From contig CAWATZ010000002.1 of the NCBI GenBank assembly GCA_963784995.1, forward strand, positions 558,001 through 622,000: DNA of 64,000 bases. The letters are read 5' to 3'. Position 1 is the stretch's first letter; each line of letters begins with the position of its first letter. This DNA is from CAWATZ01 sp963784995. Lineage in GTDB: Bacteria; Planctomycetota; Planctomycetia; Gemmatales; Gemmataceae. The translations under genes and the position numbers were made by a program. The notes beneath the pieces were generated by a model that saw only the letters and a program-made list of their open reading frames with translations, ran no database searches and had not been told where the DNA came from. Of this stretch, positions 1 to 8,160 are shown one piece after another.

Positions 1-190
1 GCCTGGCAACACCGATGTTCCCGAACGTGGTCCCGAAGTAGGCGGTGAGATGCAAAGATGCCTTGAATAACTCCTGAATCTCTCGCTCGTTGAGGATCTT
101 CTTCGAGTTCAGGAGGTCACGGAGCTGATCCAGCTCTTTTTTGAACTGCACAGGGTTGAACGCAACCTCCGTGAAATCCTTGGCCATCAT
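1..190 (-). CDS. Hypothetical protein, N-terminal part only
   Basis: The frame opens with ATG at 190 and stays open for 63 codons to the window edge, so the C-terminus is missing. The start overlaps the stop of the toxin-like gene upstream (ATG 190-188, TGA 189-187), which suggests translational coupling. The visible part is charged and looks helical (FKKELDQLRDLL, NEREIQELFKAS), with no signal peptide or membrane segment. I do not recognise the family. Its position makes it a possible third member of the toxin-antitoxin unit, which is inference only. Confidence 0.55.
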   Translation of the reverse strand, partial: MMAKDFTEVAFNPVQFKKELDQLRDLLNSKKILNEREIQELFKASLHLTAYFGTTFGNIGVAR

Positions 191-483
191 GATCCTCCTG
201 TCGGAACACTGCCAGAAGAGAGGATCGTGTCCTTTGTTGCGATGTCGATCACGTCGATGGTTTTGCTCTGCAGGTCCAGGGTATAGAATATGTGGACTTC
301 GGTGCTTGTGCGGAACAAGTACACGGACTGCCCGGGCACGTCCAGCTTGACCGAGTGTGATCGGACAAAGGCGTCCTCTTCCCAGTTCCGGAGGTAATCA
401 AACCAGGTGTAAACTCTTTCCCGATCATCACCGCTGAGAGTGTTCAGGAAGGTCTTGACCCGCTCCGACAACTTGACTTGCAT
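187..483 (-). CDS. RelE/ParE-like toxin of a type II toxin-antitoxin pair
   Basis: This 98-residue protein starts at ATG 483. It has the size and order of elements of RelE/ParE-fold toxins: an N-terminal helical part (SERVKTFLNTL, RVYTWFDYLRNW) followed by strands (VKLDVPGQSVYLFRTS, VHIFYTLD, TIDVIDIATKDTIL). Toxins of this fold are ribosome-dependent mRNA interferases (RelE) or gyrase poisons (ParE), and the sequence does not tell which. The addiction-module antitoxin gene ends 29 nt upstream on the same strand, the usual antitoxin-first order. The stop overlaps the next gene's start. The assignment rests on fold-level resemblance and context, so a non-toxic relative is possible. Confidence 0.65.
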   Translation of the reverse strand: MQVKLSERVKTFLNTLSGDDRERVYTWFDYLRNWEEDAFVRSHSVKLDVPGQSVYLFRTSTEVHIFYTLDLQSKTIDVIDIATKDTILSSGSVPTGGS

Positions 484-512
484 CGCTTCACTCCATCCGG
501 CTGGTTGAGACG

Positions 513-734
513 TCAACGAAAGGCTTCGGCCTTGATCTGCTTCCAGGGGATGCCGCGGACCTGCCCGGAACGCAGCTCGGCCGAACGTTTGCGGATGACC
601 TCGCGCCACGACTCGTCCCGAGGCGACTGGTCCGCTGGCCGCAGCGAGGCGAGCAGTGCCTCGGCAACCTCGAAGCGGTCCTCGTCCGGGAGGGGCAGCA
701 CCGCAACAAGCAAGTGTTCAGGCGTCAGGTTCAT
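513..734 (-). CDS. Addiction-module antitoxin (TIGR02574-like)
   Basis: This 73-residue protein starts at ATG 734 behind a GGAGG ribosome site. It matches the pattern of the putative addiction-module component family: an N-terminal LPDEDRFEVAEALLASL helix, a central W (ESWREVI), then RSAELRSGQVRGIPW at the C-terminus. In known systems such antitoxins bind and mask a ParE/RelE toxin and autoregulate the operon. The toxin-like gene follows after 29 nt. I prefer 734 over an upstream in-frame start because of the ribosome site and the usual family length. Confidence 0.8.
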   Translation of the reverse strand: MNLTPEHLLVAVLPLPDEDRFEVAEALLASLRPADQSPRDESWREVIRKRSAELRSGQVRGIPWKQIKAEAFR

Positions 735-1030
735 ACGGCATCCTCCGAAAGAGGCTGCCGCATTATACCACCACAATCGCTGCCGTGCCATTGCGGGGCC
801 GACGCGTTGGTCGGTTCAGGCGTAGCTCCGGGAAGGCTCCTGGCATGCTCGCAGACGAGCGCGGCGCAAATAGCAATGGCGGAATAACGGGTGGCGGAAT
901 AACGGGACACATCTCAAACCATACGAATCCAGGATTCGTATGGTTTGAGATGTGTCCCGTTTTATTGTGTTTTATTGTCCAGCGCCGTGTTCGGCGCATG
1001 CGCCTTAGCTTGGGGCATCTCCGTCCAGCT
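735..1030. other. Intergenic region carrying a hairpin
   Basis: No coding frame here is convincing on either strand. The stretch holds two direct copies of GGAATAACGGG about 4 nt apart (near 881-906), the second of which runs into a long perfect inverted repeat at 901-961. Confidence 0.6.
901..961. repeat. Perfect 30-bp inverted repeat with a 1-nt centre
   Basis: Positions 901-930 (beginning AACGGGACACATCTC) are the exact reverse complement of 932-961, with a single A between. It is followed by a T-rich tract (TTTTATTG). It lies between two minus-strand genes. It could act as a terminator, or be a REP/MITE-type dispersed element. The arm sequence does not recur elsewhere in the window. Confidence 0.85.
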
Positions 1031-1468
1031 TCAGGTACATTTTCCACTATATCGTTTCGCCAACTGCGTCGTCACAGCCTGTGTAGTTGCGGGAATCTCG
1101 ATGTACTTCAGCTTCGGCACGGGCTCGTGTGGCTCCCATAGATACTCCGCTCCATATCTCGTCGGCACAACGGAGAAGTCTAACGTTTCCCCGGAAGGGC
1201 CAACCACCCATGTGTGGTACTCGCTCTTCCCCGTGCCAGTGTATGTGCCCGCGAACAGAACTACTGGCTGGTTAGTTCCGGCGTCTTCGACCCGGCCCGC
1301 TGCGATCCGGAAACCTGTCAGCCCATACTCCTTGAGTACAGCGATTGCATGGCAGGCCACATCTGGGCACCGGTCACTCCAGTCGCCGGGGAACGCCTCC
1401 TCCAGCATCGCGTGGACCTGATCAACAAGTTCCTTCCTGTGGTGGTGATTCGCTGGATTTGGCATCAT
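1031..1468 (-). CDS. Hypothetical protein, 145 residues
   Basis: The frame starts at ATG 1468 with GGAG seven bases upstream; a second ATG follows directly. The protein has no signal peptide or membrane segment. The N-terminal third is helical (HHRKELVDQVHAMLEEAF). The middle holds a histidine in a strand (YHTWVVGPSGETLDFSVV), a layout that loosely recalls transglutaminase-like or peptidase-like small domains, but I cannot assign a family. Its 5' leader (near 1515-1560) shares a 12-nt core, GGCTCACGCGGG, with the leaders of two other small genes far away in the window. Confidence 0.6.
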   Translation of the reverse strand: MMPNPANHHHRKELVDQVHAMLEEAFPGDWSDRCPDVACHAIAVLKEYGLTGFRIAAGRVEDAGTNQPVVLFAGTYTGTGKSEYHTWVVGPSGETLDFSVVPTRYGAEYLWEPHEPVPKLKYIEIPATTQAVTTQLAKRYSGKCT

Positions 1469-1569
1469 TGCATCGCTCCATTGGTCTTCTGCGGCCACCG
1501 TTGTCTCCGCGGCTGAACGAACCAACTCAGAAGTCGGCTCACGCGGGAGGAGAGTGTCACTTGAATTGC

Positions 1570-3972
1570 TTATTTCTTCGATTCCTCTAAGGAATTCACG
1601 ATCATATCAACTGCCTTTTTCCCATCTAGGTCGAGCGAATGCGTAATCAGGAGCACGCCAATCGTATACTTCGGCGTCCGGAAGGCATGATACTCCAATG
1701 TAACCTTCGCATCTTCGGTAATCTCGATTTCCATCGTCCGCCCCTCTCTCTCCGATCCGAGAATTGTCCGCTTTACAGGCTTGGCGTTTTCCTTAATCAC
1801 CTTGCCCTCGCGCCCCATCTTGAACCTGTTGCGCAGATCAGCCGCGAACACTTTCGGATCAACACTTGGAGCGAAGAGCATAAAAGTGATGCTCGTGTTA
1901 GTGTCTTTATCAGCCGTGATGCGCTTGAATGCTCCCTTGTCTTCGGCTTTGACGGTCCAGCCCTTGGGATAGCTTATCGCGAGGCCGTAATGCTCAAACT
2001 TTGTGTCCTCGTCGATTGCAGCACGGACCGCCTTCATGTTTACGACGGTTTGCTCATAGTAGTAAATGGGGGTCTCGTCCTTCAGAGCCCCGGTCTTTAT
2101 GCCACATGAGACAGAGAACCCGAGTTCCTTGACGCTCCAGAGATGTCGTAAGATCATATTCTTCTCCGAAGGTGGAATGACCTCCGAGTCAGGTTTGCCA
2201 AGCCGTTTATCTAGCTTCTCGACCTCCTTTTCCGCATCAGCCCTGCTTATGCAAATCACCACGAATCGCTGGAGTATCAGTTTGTCGCGGTAAAATGCGA
2301 CGTGTTGCTGAGCGAGTTTATCACCCCAAATGTACTCCTTGAAGTTCTCGGCTGGCTTGTCTGTCGTCAGTTTGGCTTCTGGATTCTTCTTGAGGAACTC
2401 TTCCCTCCGAACCCCGTCCGTAACTTCGGGTGCAAGCGACTTCACGAACTCCTCCCTGGTTTGCTTTTTCTCCTGAGCGACCACCGCCGTTCTCAGTTCC
2501 TTGACCATCTTCAAGTCCCACAGTTTGATCGTCTTGTCTTTGCTCCCAGAGGCCAGGGTCTTGCCATCCGGACTGAAAGCCACGGAATACACCCAGTCTG
2601 TGTGGCCCTGGAGAGTGTTCTGCTCCCTGCCAGTCTGCACATCCCACAGCTTGATCGTTGTGTCATCGCTCCCTGATGCGAGGGTCTTGCCGTCCGGACT
2701 GAAAGCAATGGTGTACACCCTGTCCGAATGCCCTTTGAGTATGGCCAATTCCTTGCCGGTTTGCACGTCCCACAGCTTGATCGTGTTGCCCCTACTCCCC
2801 GAGGTCAGGGTCTTGCCATCTGGACTGAAAGCCACGGAGTACACCCAGTCTGTGTGGTCCTGGAAAATGTTCTGCTCCTTGCCGCTCTGCACATCCCACA
2901 GATTGATCGTCCTGTCTTCGCTCCCCGAGGCCAGGGTCTTGCCATCCGGACTGAAAGCCACGGAGTACACCCAGTCTGTGTGGCCCTGGAGAGTAGTCTG
3001 CTCCCTGCCGGTCTGTACATCCCACAGTTTGATCGTCTTGTCTTTGCTCCCAGAGGCCAGGGTCTTGCCATCCGGACTGAAAGCCACGGAGTACACCCAG
3101 TCTGTGTGGCCCTGGAGAGTAGTCTGCTCTCTGCCGGTCTGTACATCCCACAGTTTGATCGTCTTGTCTTTGCTCCCAGAGGCCAGGGTCTTGCCATCCG
3201 GACTGAAAGCCACGGAATACACCCAGTCTGTACGGCCCTGGAGAGTAGTCTGCTCTCTGCCGGTCTGTACATCCCACAGTTTGATCGTCTTGTCTTCGCT
3301 CCCCGAGGCCAGGATCTTCCCATCCGGACTGAAAGCAACAGAGCGTACAGATCCGTCGTGCGACATGCGGTTCCTGGAGCCATCCTGATCGCGGGCAGAC
3401 AGTTTCAACGGCTTGTGGCCTTGCACCTCCGGCAACGACGAGGTTGGCCCTTCTTTGCTTGGGGGAGGAGGTGGCGGGCTTTCTCTCGCTGAAGGTAGTG
3501 CCGCATCGTTCGCGGAGCCAAGGATTGCTGGTGCAATGGGCGGCGATTCGGGAGTTCGGGACGGGGGAGTCGTCGGAGGTGTATGTGGTGTCGGTGTCTG
3601 CTCATGTTTCACTGGGCTGTCGGAGGTAGTCCCCGCTTCGGCCACCGAAGGAGGGGGGGGCTTCCTTCCGACAGCGGAAGAAAGGACGAGCCACACTGTG
3701 ATGAAGAGAATCACAGCGAACACCGCACTACCGACGAGGACATGGCGGCCTTGAAGTGGGCTCGAACGTGTCAACCGCACGTCTCCTTGCACGACCGACC
3801 CGGCCGGAAAGAGGTTCTCCACGGTATCTGCGGGGCACCATTTCTGATCGCCAACCCGGAGCACCATTTCGTCTCGAGTGAGTTGACCGGCTTTGGCCAT
3901 CTGGCGCAACTGCGACGTAGACAATGGTCCAAACCGCTCCTTATTCCGTGCCACATACCACTGATCTGCCAT
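1570..3972 (-). CDS. GYF_2 / transmembrane / seven-WD40 repeat protein
   Basis: This 800-residue protein starts at ATG 3972 with GGGGAG upstream. Residues 1-55 form a GYF_2-type domain (WYVARNKERFGPLS, W45 region). Residues 77-101 are a membrane segment. Residues 103-190 are a proline/serine-rich linker. Residues 205-492 hold seven WD40 repeats of exactly 42 residues, each with SVAFSPDGKTLASGS and TIKLWDVQ. Residues 505-800 form a C-terminal domain I do not recognise. The repeats should close one beta-propeller on one side of the membrane and serve as a protein-binding platform. GYF_2 plus WD40 is common in planctomycetes, but the partner is unknown. No transcription neighbour is obvious. Confidence 0.88.
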   Translation of the reverse strand: MADQWYVARNKERFGPLSTSQLRQMAKAGQLTRDEMVLRVGDQKWCPADTVENLFPAGSVVQGDVRLTRSSPLQGRHVLVGSAVFAVILFITVWLVLSSAVGRKPPPPSVAEAGTTSDSPVKHEQTPTPHTPPTTPPSRTPESPPIAPAILGSANDAALPSARESPPPPPPSKEGPTSSLPEVQGHKPLKLSARDQDGSRNRMSHDGSVRSVAFSPDGKILASGSEDKTIKLWDVQTGREQTTLQGRTDWVYSVAFSPDGKTLASGSKDKTIKLWDVQTGREQTTLQGHTDWVYSVAFSPDGKTLASGSKDKTIKLWDVQTGREQTTLQGHTDWVYSVAFSPDGKTLASGSEDRTINLWDVQSGKEQNIFQDHTDWVYSVAFSPDGKTLTSGSRGNTIKLWDVQTGKELAILKGHSDRVYTIAFSPDGKTLASGSDDTTIKLWDVQTGREQNTLQGHTDWVYSVAFSPDGKTLASGSKDKTIKLWDLKMVKELRTAVVAQEKKQTREEFVKSLAPEVTDGVRREEFLKKNPEAKLTTDKPAENFKEYIWGDKLAQQHVAFYRDKLILQRFVVICISRADAEKEVEKLDKRLGKPDSEVIPPSEKNMILRHLWSVKELGFSVSCGIKTGALKDETPIYYYEQTVVNMKAVRAAIDEDTKFEHYGLAISYPKGWTVKAEDKGAFKRITADKDTNTSITFMLFAPSVDPKVFAADLRNRFKMGREGKVIKENAKPVKRTILGSEREGRTMEIEITEDAKVTLEYHAFRTPKYTIGVLLITHSLDLDGKKAVDMIVNSLEESKK
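2499..3360. repeat. Seven tandem 126-bp units encoding WD40 repeats
   Basis: The coding DNA repeats with a 126-nt period inside the WD40 gene. Neighbouring units are nearly identical at nucleotide level, including at third codon positions, which points to recent amplification or gene conversion. Two units, encoding residues 373-414 and 415-456, are the most diverged. Confidence 0.9.
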
Positions 3973-4378
3973 CGTTGCACTCCCCGTTTGAGTCTTTAGT
4001 TCACCACGAAGGGCAGCATCTGGGAGGAGCGAATTATCCCGGCCAGTTGGTACAGTGGAATAGCGCTCCGCATCTTCATGGATGGCTGCCAGGTAGGGTT
4101 CCCTGCCGCCAAACGCCCAGGATCAGCTGCAGACCGCGCCGCAACTGCGGAATCCCACACGGGCAGGGTGGCGCGGCTTGTCCGCTGAATCCGCTCATTC
4201 GGCTTGGTCACCTCTGCTGCACCCCACTTGGTCGTCCTGCCCGGAACTGCTGAATTGCACCTTACCAGGCGCATACGTCCCCTGCAAGCAAAAACTGCTG
4301 TAGTCGTTGCTGGGCTGCTGGGTTGCCCCGGCAAGGCCCCTGGCTGAACCGTAGCCGAGCCAGCTTGCAGTGTTCTGA
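3973..4378. other. Intergenic region, no gene supported
   Basis: Open frames exist on the minus strand, but none has a ribosome site, a recognisable domain or planctomycete-like codon use that I can argue for. No repeat or hairpin of note was seen. Confidence 0.5.
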
Positions 4379-4759
4379 TCAATCCGAGACCTTCACCTCG
4401 AGAACGAGCTTCTTCTTCCCACTCTTGAAGACGAGTTTGTCTCCATCGACCGTGTCGGGAAGCACCTCTACGCCACCACCGATGAACAACTTCCCCTCGG
4501 GTCCCACTTTTCCTTGGAAAGTGTCTCCGGCTTCCTTGGCGAATTTGGGAGTGATGTCGAGCAGAAAACCGATCTCTCCAGTCGTCTCGATTACCCGAAC
4601 CTTGATCGTAGCCCCAGGCGGCAGCTTGTTCTTCGCGACGAAGGCATTCACCTTCAAGCCTTCTGGCTTGTCGATGGTCCATTTGACCGGAATGTCGTCC
4701 GCCGTAGCTGTGTTGCACACACAGCACACGAGCGAAAGGACTACCACATACCGCATCAT
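4379..4759 (-). CDS. Secreted hypothetical protein
   Basis: The frame starts at ATG 4759 (or 4756), directly behind AAAGGAGGAG, giving 126 residues. The first 20 residues are a signal peptide (MMRYVVVLSLVCCVCNTATA, cleavage after ATA). The mature part is rich in beta strands and lysine (KWTIDKPEGLKV, KLVFKSGKKKLVLEVKVSD) and has no cysteines. The end reads like a small all-beta domain. I do not recognise the family. Its neighbours give no functional hint. Confidence 0.7.
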   Translation of the reverse strand: MMRYVVVLSLVCCVCNTATADDIPVKWTIDKPEGLKVNAFVAKNKLPPGATIKVRVIETTGEIGFLLDITPKFAKEAGDTFQGKVGPEGKLFIGGGVEVLPDTVDGDKLVFKSGKKKLVLEVKVSD

Positions 4760-4802
4760 GACGCTCCTCCTTTGTCTAGAGGTTGAACTCTTATTCAAGC
4801 CA

Positions 4803-5216
4803 TTACACCTCCTGCGAGTTGGGGTGAGTTGCTATACATGCTTGCAGTTCATCGGACGTCCACGGTAGGTAGATGACGGCCGCTTGGCCGCGACCAGTGA
4901 TCAACGACTCCAGCCAAGCGGTGTTTACATGCACTGCGATGATTGGGCTGTTGGCTGGGACCGATGGCGTGATCTTTTCTGTGGTCAGGTAAAACTGACA
5001 TCCTTGAAGGGTGCCCCTACCGCTCTCCGTGACAGCTTTCACGAAGGCAGCCCCATAGACTGCTGAGAACACCCCTTTCAAAAAGGAGTCCTTGGTGTGA
5101 ACTGCGATACGGCAGGTGTTGTGCCCTGCTTGCTGGGCGAGAGAAGTAGCCTGCGAAACGGCACGGGCGATAGCCGTCTCATCGGGCCCACGGCTATTCG
5201 TGTGAAATAGTGACAT
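4803..5216 (-). CDS. Hypothetical protein, 137 residues
   Basis: The start ATG 5216 has GGAGG ten bases upstream. The first half is a helix rich in alanine and glutamine (TAIARAVSQATSLAQQAG). The second half alternates short strands and helices (RIAVHTKDSFLKGVFSAV, PIIAVHVNTAWLESLI, AAVIYLPWTSDEL). There is no signal peptide. No family was recognised. An array of five 18-bp degenerate repeats lies about 60 bp upstream of the start, and a closely similar array lies about 48 bp upstream of the unrelated gene at 48658-49203. Confidence 0.6.
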   Translation of the reverse strand: MSLFHTNSRGPDETAIARAVSQATSLAQQAGHNTCRIAVHTKDSFLKGVFSAVYGAAFVKAVTESGRGTLQGCQFYLTTEKITPSVPANSPIIAVHVNTAWLESLITGRGQAAVIYLPWTSDELQACIATHPNSQEV

Positions 5217-5278
5217 GGACGGGAACCTCCGCGAAGGTGCAGAACAGCCGAACTGCTGAGTATACAACCGGCCAGCCG

Positions 5279-5368
5279 CATATCACGGCTTGGTTGCCTA
5301 TTCAGGCTCGGTTGCCTATCATGGCCCGGCTGGATAGCACGGCTCGGCTGTCTATCACGGTTTTGTTC
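5279..5368. repeat. Array of five degenerate 18-bp tandem repeats
   Basis: The units start at 5279, 5297, 5315, 5333 and 5351 and follow a consensus close to CCTATCACGGCTCGGCTG. The fourth and fifth units and their flank are nearly the same as units at 49287-49322. The array lies upstream of a minus-strand gene starting at 5216. Confidence 0.75.
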
Positions 5369-5639
5369 TGTCTCACCCCGACGAGCAGCATACCACGCCT
5401 CGCCGCCCAACGCCACTTTTTCCCTTTTCTTGAACCGAACCGGAAAGGGAACCGGAAAGGGGACGCAAGTCGATTCACACAATCTTCACAATGCAATGCC
5501 AGTTCGGTCAGCGCCGCCCCTGCCCTGAGCGACCCTGGCGCCGTTCGGGGCACCTATCTGTTACTTCACGTTCATGGCCTGTGGGTTTGAGGATGCCTCC
5601 GTTGCCTCTGAATCAACCATTGCTGGGCTATACGGGTTT

Positions 5640-5864
5640 GCTGACCATCACGGATTTTGGGGAAGTGCCAGGAGAGGTCCAGAAGAGAAGGCGTGTGCTG
5701 GTGGCGTGGTGGCAATGTCGCTTTTTTGTCATCCGTGGGGCAACCACAGACACGCACCGTCGCTTCCTGGAACACCGCCAGGCAAAAAACGCCGTTGGCG
5801 GTGTGGCATCCTGAGCAGCGGTGTCTCGGCGTCCACTCCCTACCCAAAATCCGTGACGGTCAGC
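5640..5864. mobile_element. MITE-like element, 225 bp
   Basis: The ends are a 22-bp inverted repeat with one mismatch: 5640-5661 begins GCTGACCATCACGG and 5843-5864 ends CCGTGACGGTCAGC. Both ends are flanked by the same hexamer GGGTTT (5634-5639 and 5865-5870), as expected for a target-site duplication. No transposase is encoded inside, so the element would be non-autonomous. The parent element is not in this window. Confidence 0.65.
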
Positions 5865-5956
5865 GGGTTTTCTCCAACTCTTCACGACCTCTTTCCAGGG
5901 CGATCTGCAAGTGGTTGAACGGACGCCAAGCCGCTTCTGCACTCGCACTTGACCCC

Positions 5957-7382
5957 TCACGCCTTCATATTCCGCCACAGGTCCCGGAACGATTGCCTTG
6001 CCGGCGCGGGAAAGTCCCTGGCCGCCGTCCAGCCGCTCCCCGGTCCCGGCAGGCGCTTCAACCACCCCTCGCGGGCCAGCGGCCGCAGCACCCAGCGGGC
6101 CAGACGCAACACCACCCGATACAGCCACGGCCGGCGCAGGACTTCCTTCCAGGCCCAGTACGCCAGCCGTTCCAGCCGGGGGGCGTGCCGCTGCTTGCCG
6201 GAGTGGTGCTGCATCTCGCGCAGGCCGATCAGCATGTGCGGGATGTTGATCTTCACCGGGCAGGCCGCCTGACAGGCGCCGCACAGCGATGACGCATGCG
6301 GCAAATGGGGGTTCTCCTCGACGCTGTCGTACAGCGGCGTCAGGATGCTGCCGATCGGCCCCGAGTAGACGCCGCCATAGGCATGGCCGCCGATGCGCCG
6401 GTAGACCGGGCAGGCGTTGAGACAGGCACCGCAGCGGATGCACTGCAAGCTCTCGCGGAACGGCGTGGCCAGCACGCGCGAGCGGCCATTGTCCAGGACG
6501 ACCAGGTGGAATTCATCGGGACCGTCCGCGTCGCCGGGCCGGCGCGGCCCGCTGATCAGGGTGGTGTAGACCGAGAGCGTTTGGCCGGTGGCGGCCCGGG
6601 CCAGCAGCTTGAGGAAGACCGGCAGGTCGATCAAGTCGGGGGATGACCTTTTCCAGGCCCATCAGCGCCACGTGGACGCGCGGGCAGGTCGTGGTCAGCC
6701 GGGCGTTGCCCTCGTTGGAGATCAGCACAATGGTCCCCGTCTCGGCCACGGCGAAGTTGGCCCCGGTGATCCCCAGGTCGGCACGGGCGAACTTCTCGCG
6801 CAGCACGCGCCGGCCCACCTTCGCCAGGCTCGCGGGATCGTCGGGGAGCGGTTCGCCGACGTGCTTCGACAGGATGCGGGCGATGCTCTCGCGGGTGTGG
6901 TGGACCGCCGGGGCCACCAGGTGCGAGGGCCGCTCGCCGGCCAGCTGGATGATGAACTCGCCGAAATCGGTCTCGACCACCTCCAGCCCGGCTGTCTCCA
7001 GGGCCGAGTTGAGATGCACCTCCTCGGTGGTCATGGACTTGGATTTGACCGCCCGCTGACAGCCGGCCTTGCGGGCAATCTCGACCACGATCCGCCGGGC
7101 GTCCTCGGCGCTGGCCGCGTAGTGGACCTGGCCGCCGTTCTTGCGGATGGAAGCGTCCAGCTGTTCGAGGTACTGATCGAGATGGGCCAGGGTGTGTTCC
7201 TTGATGCGCTTGGCGTGGTCGCGCAGCTGGCTGCTGTCGGCCAGGTTGCCCAGGCTGCGGCGGTTGCCGGCCAGCAGCGTGCTGGTCAGCCGGACCAGGG
7301 CGGCTTGCAGCGGCTGGTCCGCCAGGGCGTGGGCCGCGGCATTGAGGAAATCGTGGTGTTCCTGGCGTGCGTGATCGATCAT
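5957..7382 (-). CDS. lutB: Lactate utilisation iron-sulfur protein LutB (frameshifted)
   Basis: Two overlapping frames together give the usual LutB/YkgF length of about 475 residues. The first (7382 to about 6640) carries the LUD domain (RKNGGQVHYAASAED, KSKSMTTEEVHLN, TGTIVLISNEGNARL). The second (about 6637 to 5957) carries two ferredoxin-like clusters (CIRCGACLNACPVYR and CGACQAACPVKINIPHM). The frames meet at a run of five C on the coding strand near 6636-6642, where one extra base would explain the shift. LutB acts with LutA in cytoplasmic oxidation of L-lactate. Here lutA lies 780 bp upstream with an oppositely oriented gene between them. The start was chosen at the ATG before DHARQEHHDFL. 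Confidence 0.85.
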
Positions 7383-7496
7383 GATCGGCCCCTGGCTCTC
7401 CCCTGCGGAACTTTTTCCGCTGCGCTGGTTGACGGCCGTTCTCCTCTCGGGTATCGTAGGACCATTCCTGATTCCTTCCACCGAGGTAACCTCGCC

Positions 7497-8153
7497 ATGT
7501 CCCCCGCAACCGTTCGTCCGGCCCTGATTCTGGCGCTGGTGTTATCGGCAGCCCTTGTCGGCTGGGGAATTGTCAGCGCCCAGCCTGGTCGGCAGCCATT
7601 CGGGGGACAGCCCCGGCCGGGAGGGTTCCCCCAACCGCAGCCCCCACGCTTTCCCCAACCGCCCGTGGGCATGCCGCAGCCACAATTCCCCCAGCCGTTC
7701 AAGCCGCCCGTGATCCAGCCGCCCCCGACGATGCCCCAGCCGTTCAAGCCGCCCCAGGTGAATCCCCCACCGTTCAATCCCAACCCAGTGGTCTTTGTCG
7801 ATCGGTATCAGTGCAACACCTGCGGCAAGATCATCGAGGTGCCCCAGGGCGGTGCGACTCCGAACGTCTGTCCCGGTTGCGGCATCCGGATCGTCGGTGT
7901 GGCTCCTCCGCACCAGGCGGGGGCCAACAATCCCAATCCGATTGTTCGACCCAACCTGCCTGCCTCCAGCCCGATGAGCTCCTACCAGGCGGGCAAGGTG
8001 GTCGGGATGATTATGGGCTCCCTCATTGTCATTGTCGGCCTGGTGGTCGGGATCATCTTCGCCATCCGTGCCTCCAGCGGAGGCGGTTCCCGGGGGAGCA
8101 ACCGGGCCAGCCGGCCACGGCGGCGCCGGCCTGTTCCCGATTACGACGACTGA
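7497..8153 (+). CDS. Proline-rich zinc-ribbon membrane protein
   Basis: This 218-residue protein starts at ATG 7497 with GAGGTAA upstream. A signal or anchor segment (residues 7-28) is followed by a long Pro/Phe/Gln-rich stretch with repeated PQPFKPP units. A zinc ribbon follows (YQCNTCGKIIEVPQGG, then VCPGCGIRI, so two CxxC pairs). A membrane segment near residues 166-188 and a basic tail (RPRRRRPVP) complete it. Such architectures are frequent and uncharacterised in planctomycetes. It is oppositely oriented to lutB and lutA and separates them. Confidence 0.75.
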   Translation: MSPATVRPALILALVLSAALVGWGIVSAQPGRQPFGGQPRPGGFPQPQPPRFPQPPVGMPQPQFPQPFKPPVIQPPPTMPQPFKPPQVNPPPFNPNPVVFVDRYQCNTCGKIIEVPQGGATPNVCPGCGIRIVGVAPPHQAGANNPNPIVRPNLPASSPMSSYQAGKVVGMIMGSLIVIVGLVVGIIFAIRASSGGGSRGSNRASRPRRRRPVPDYDD

Positions 8154-8160
8154 CGGCGCT

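Larger units (their letters stand above)
5217..5956. other. Intergenic region with repeats and a MITE-like element
   Basis: No gene is supported in these 740 bp. The stretch contains the 18-bp array (5279-5368) and a short element with terminal inverted repeats and a target duplication (5634-5870). Confidence 0.6.

Noticed and set aside
2501..3492. Long plus-strand open frames with regular repeats
   Set aside because: They are the antisense of the seven WD40 units; the period is inherited from the real gene.
5279..5368. CRISPR array
   Set aside because: The 18-bp units are directly adjacent with no spacers, and no cas gene is present.
6588..7496. Upstream extension of the 7497-8153 gene by some 300 codons
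   Set aside because: It is antisense to the LUD part of lutB and has no domain; ATG 7497 has a ribosome site and a signal-like N-terminus.
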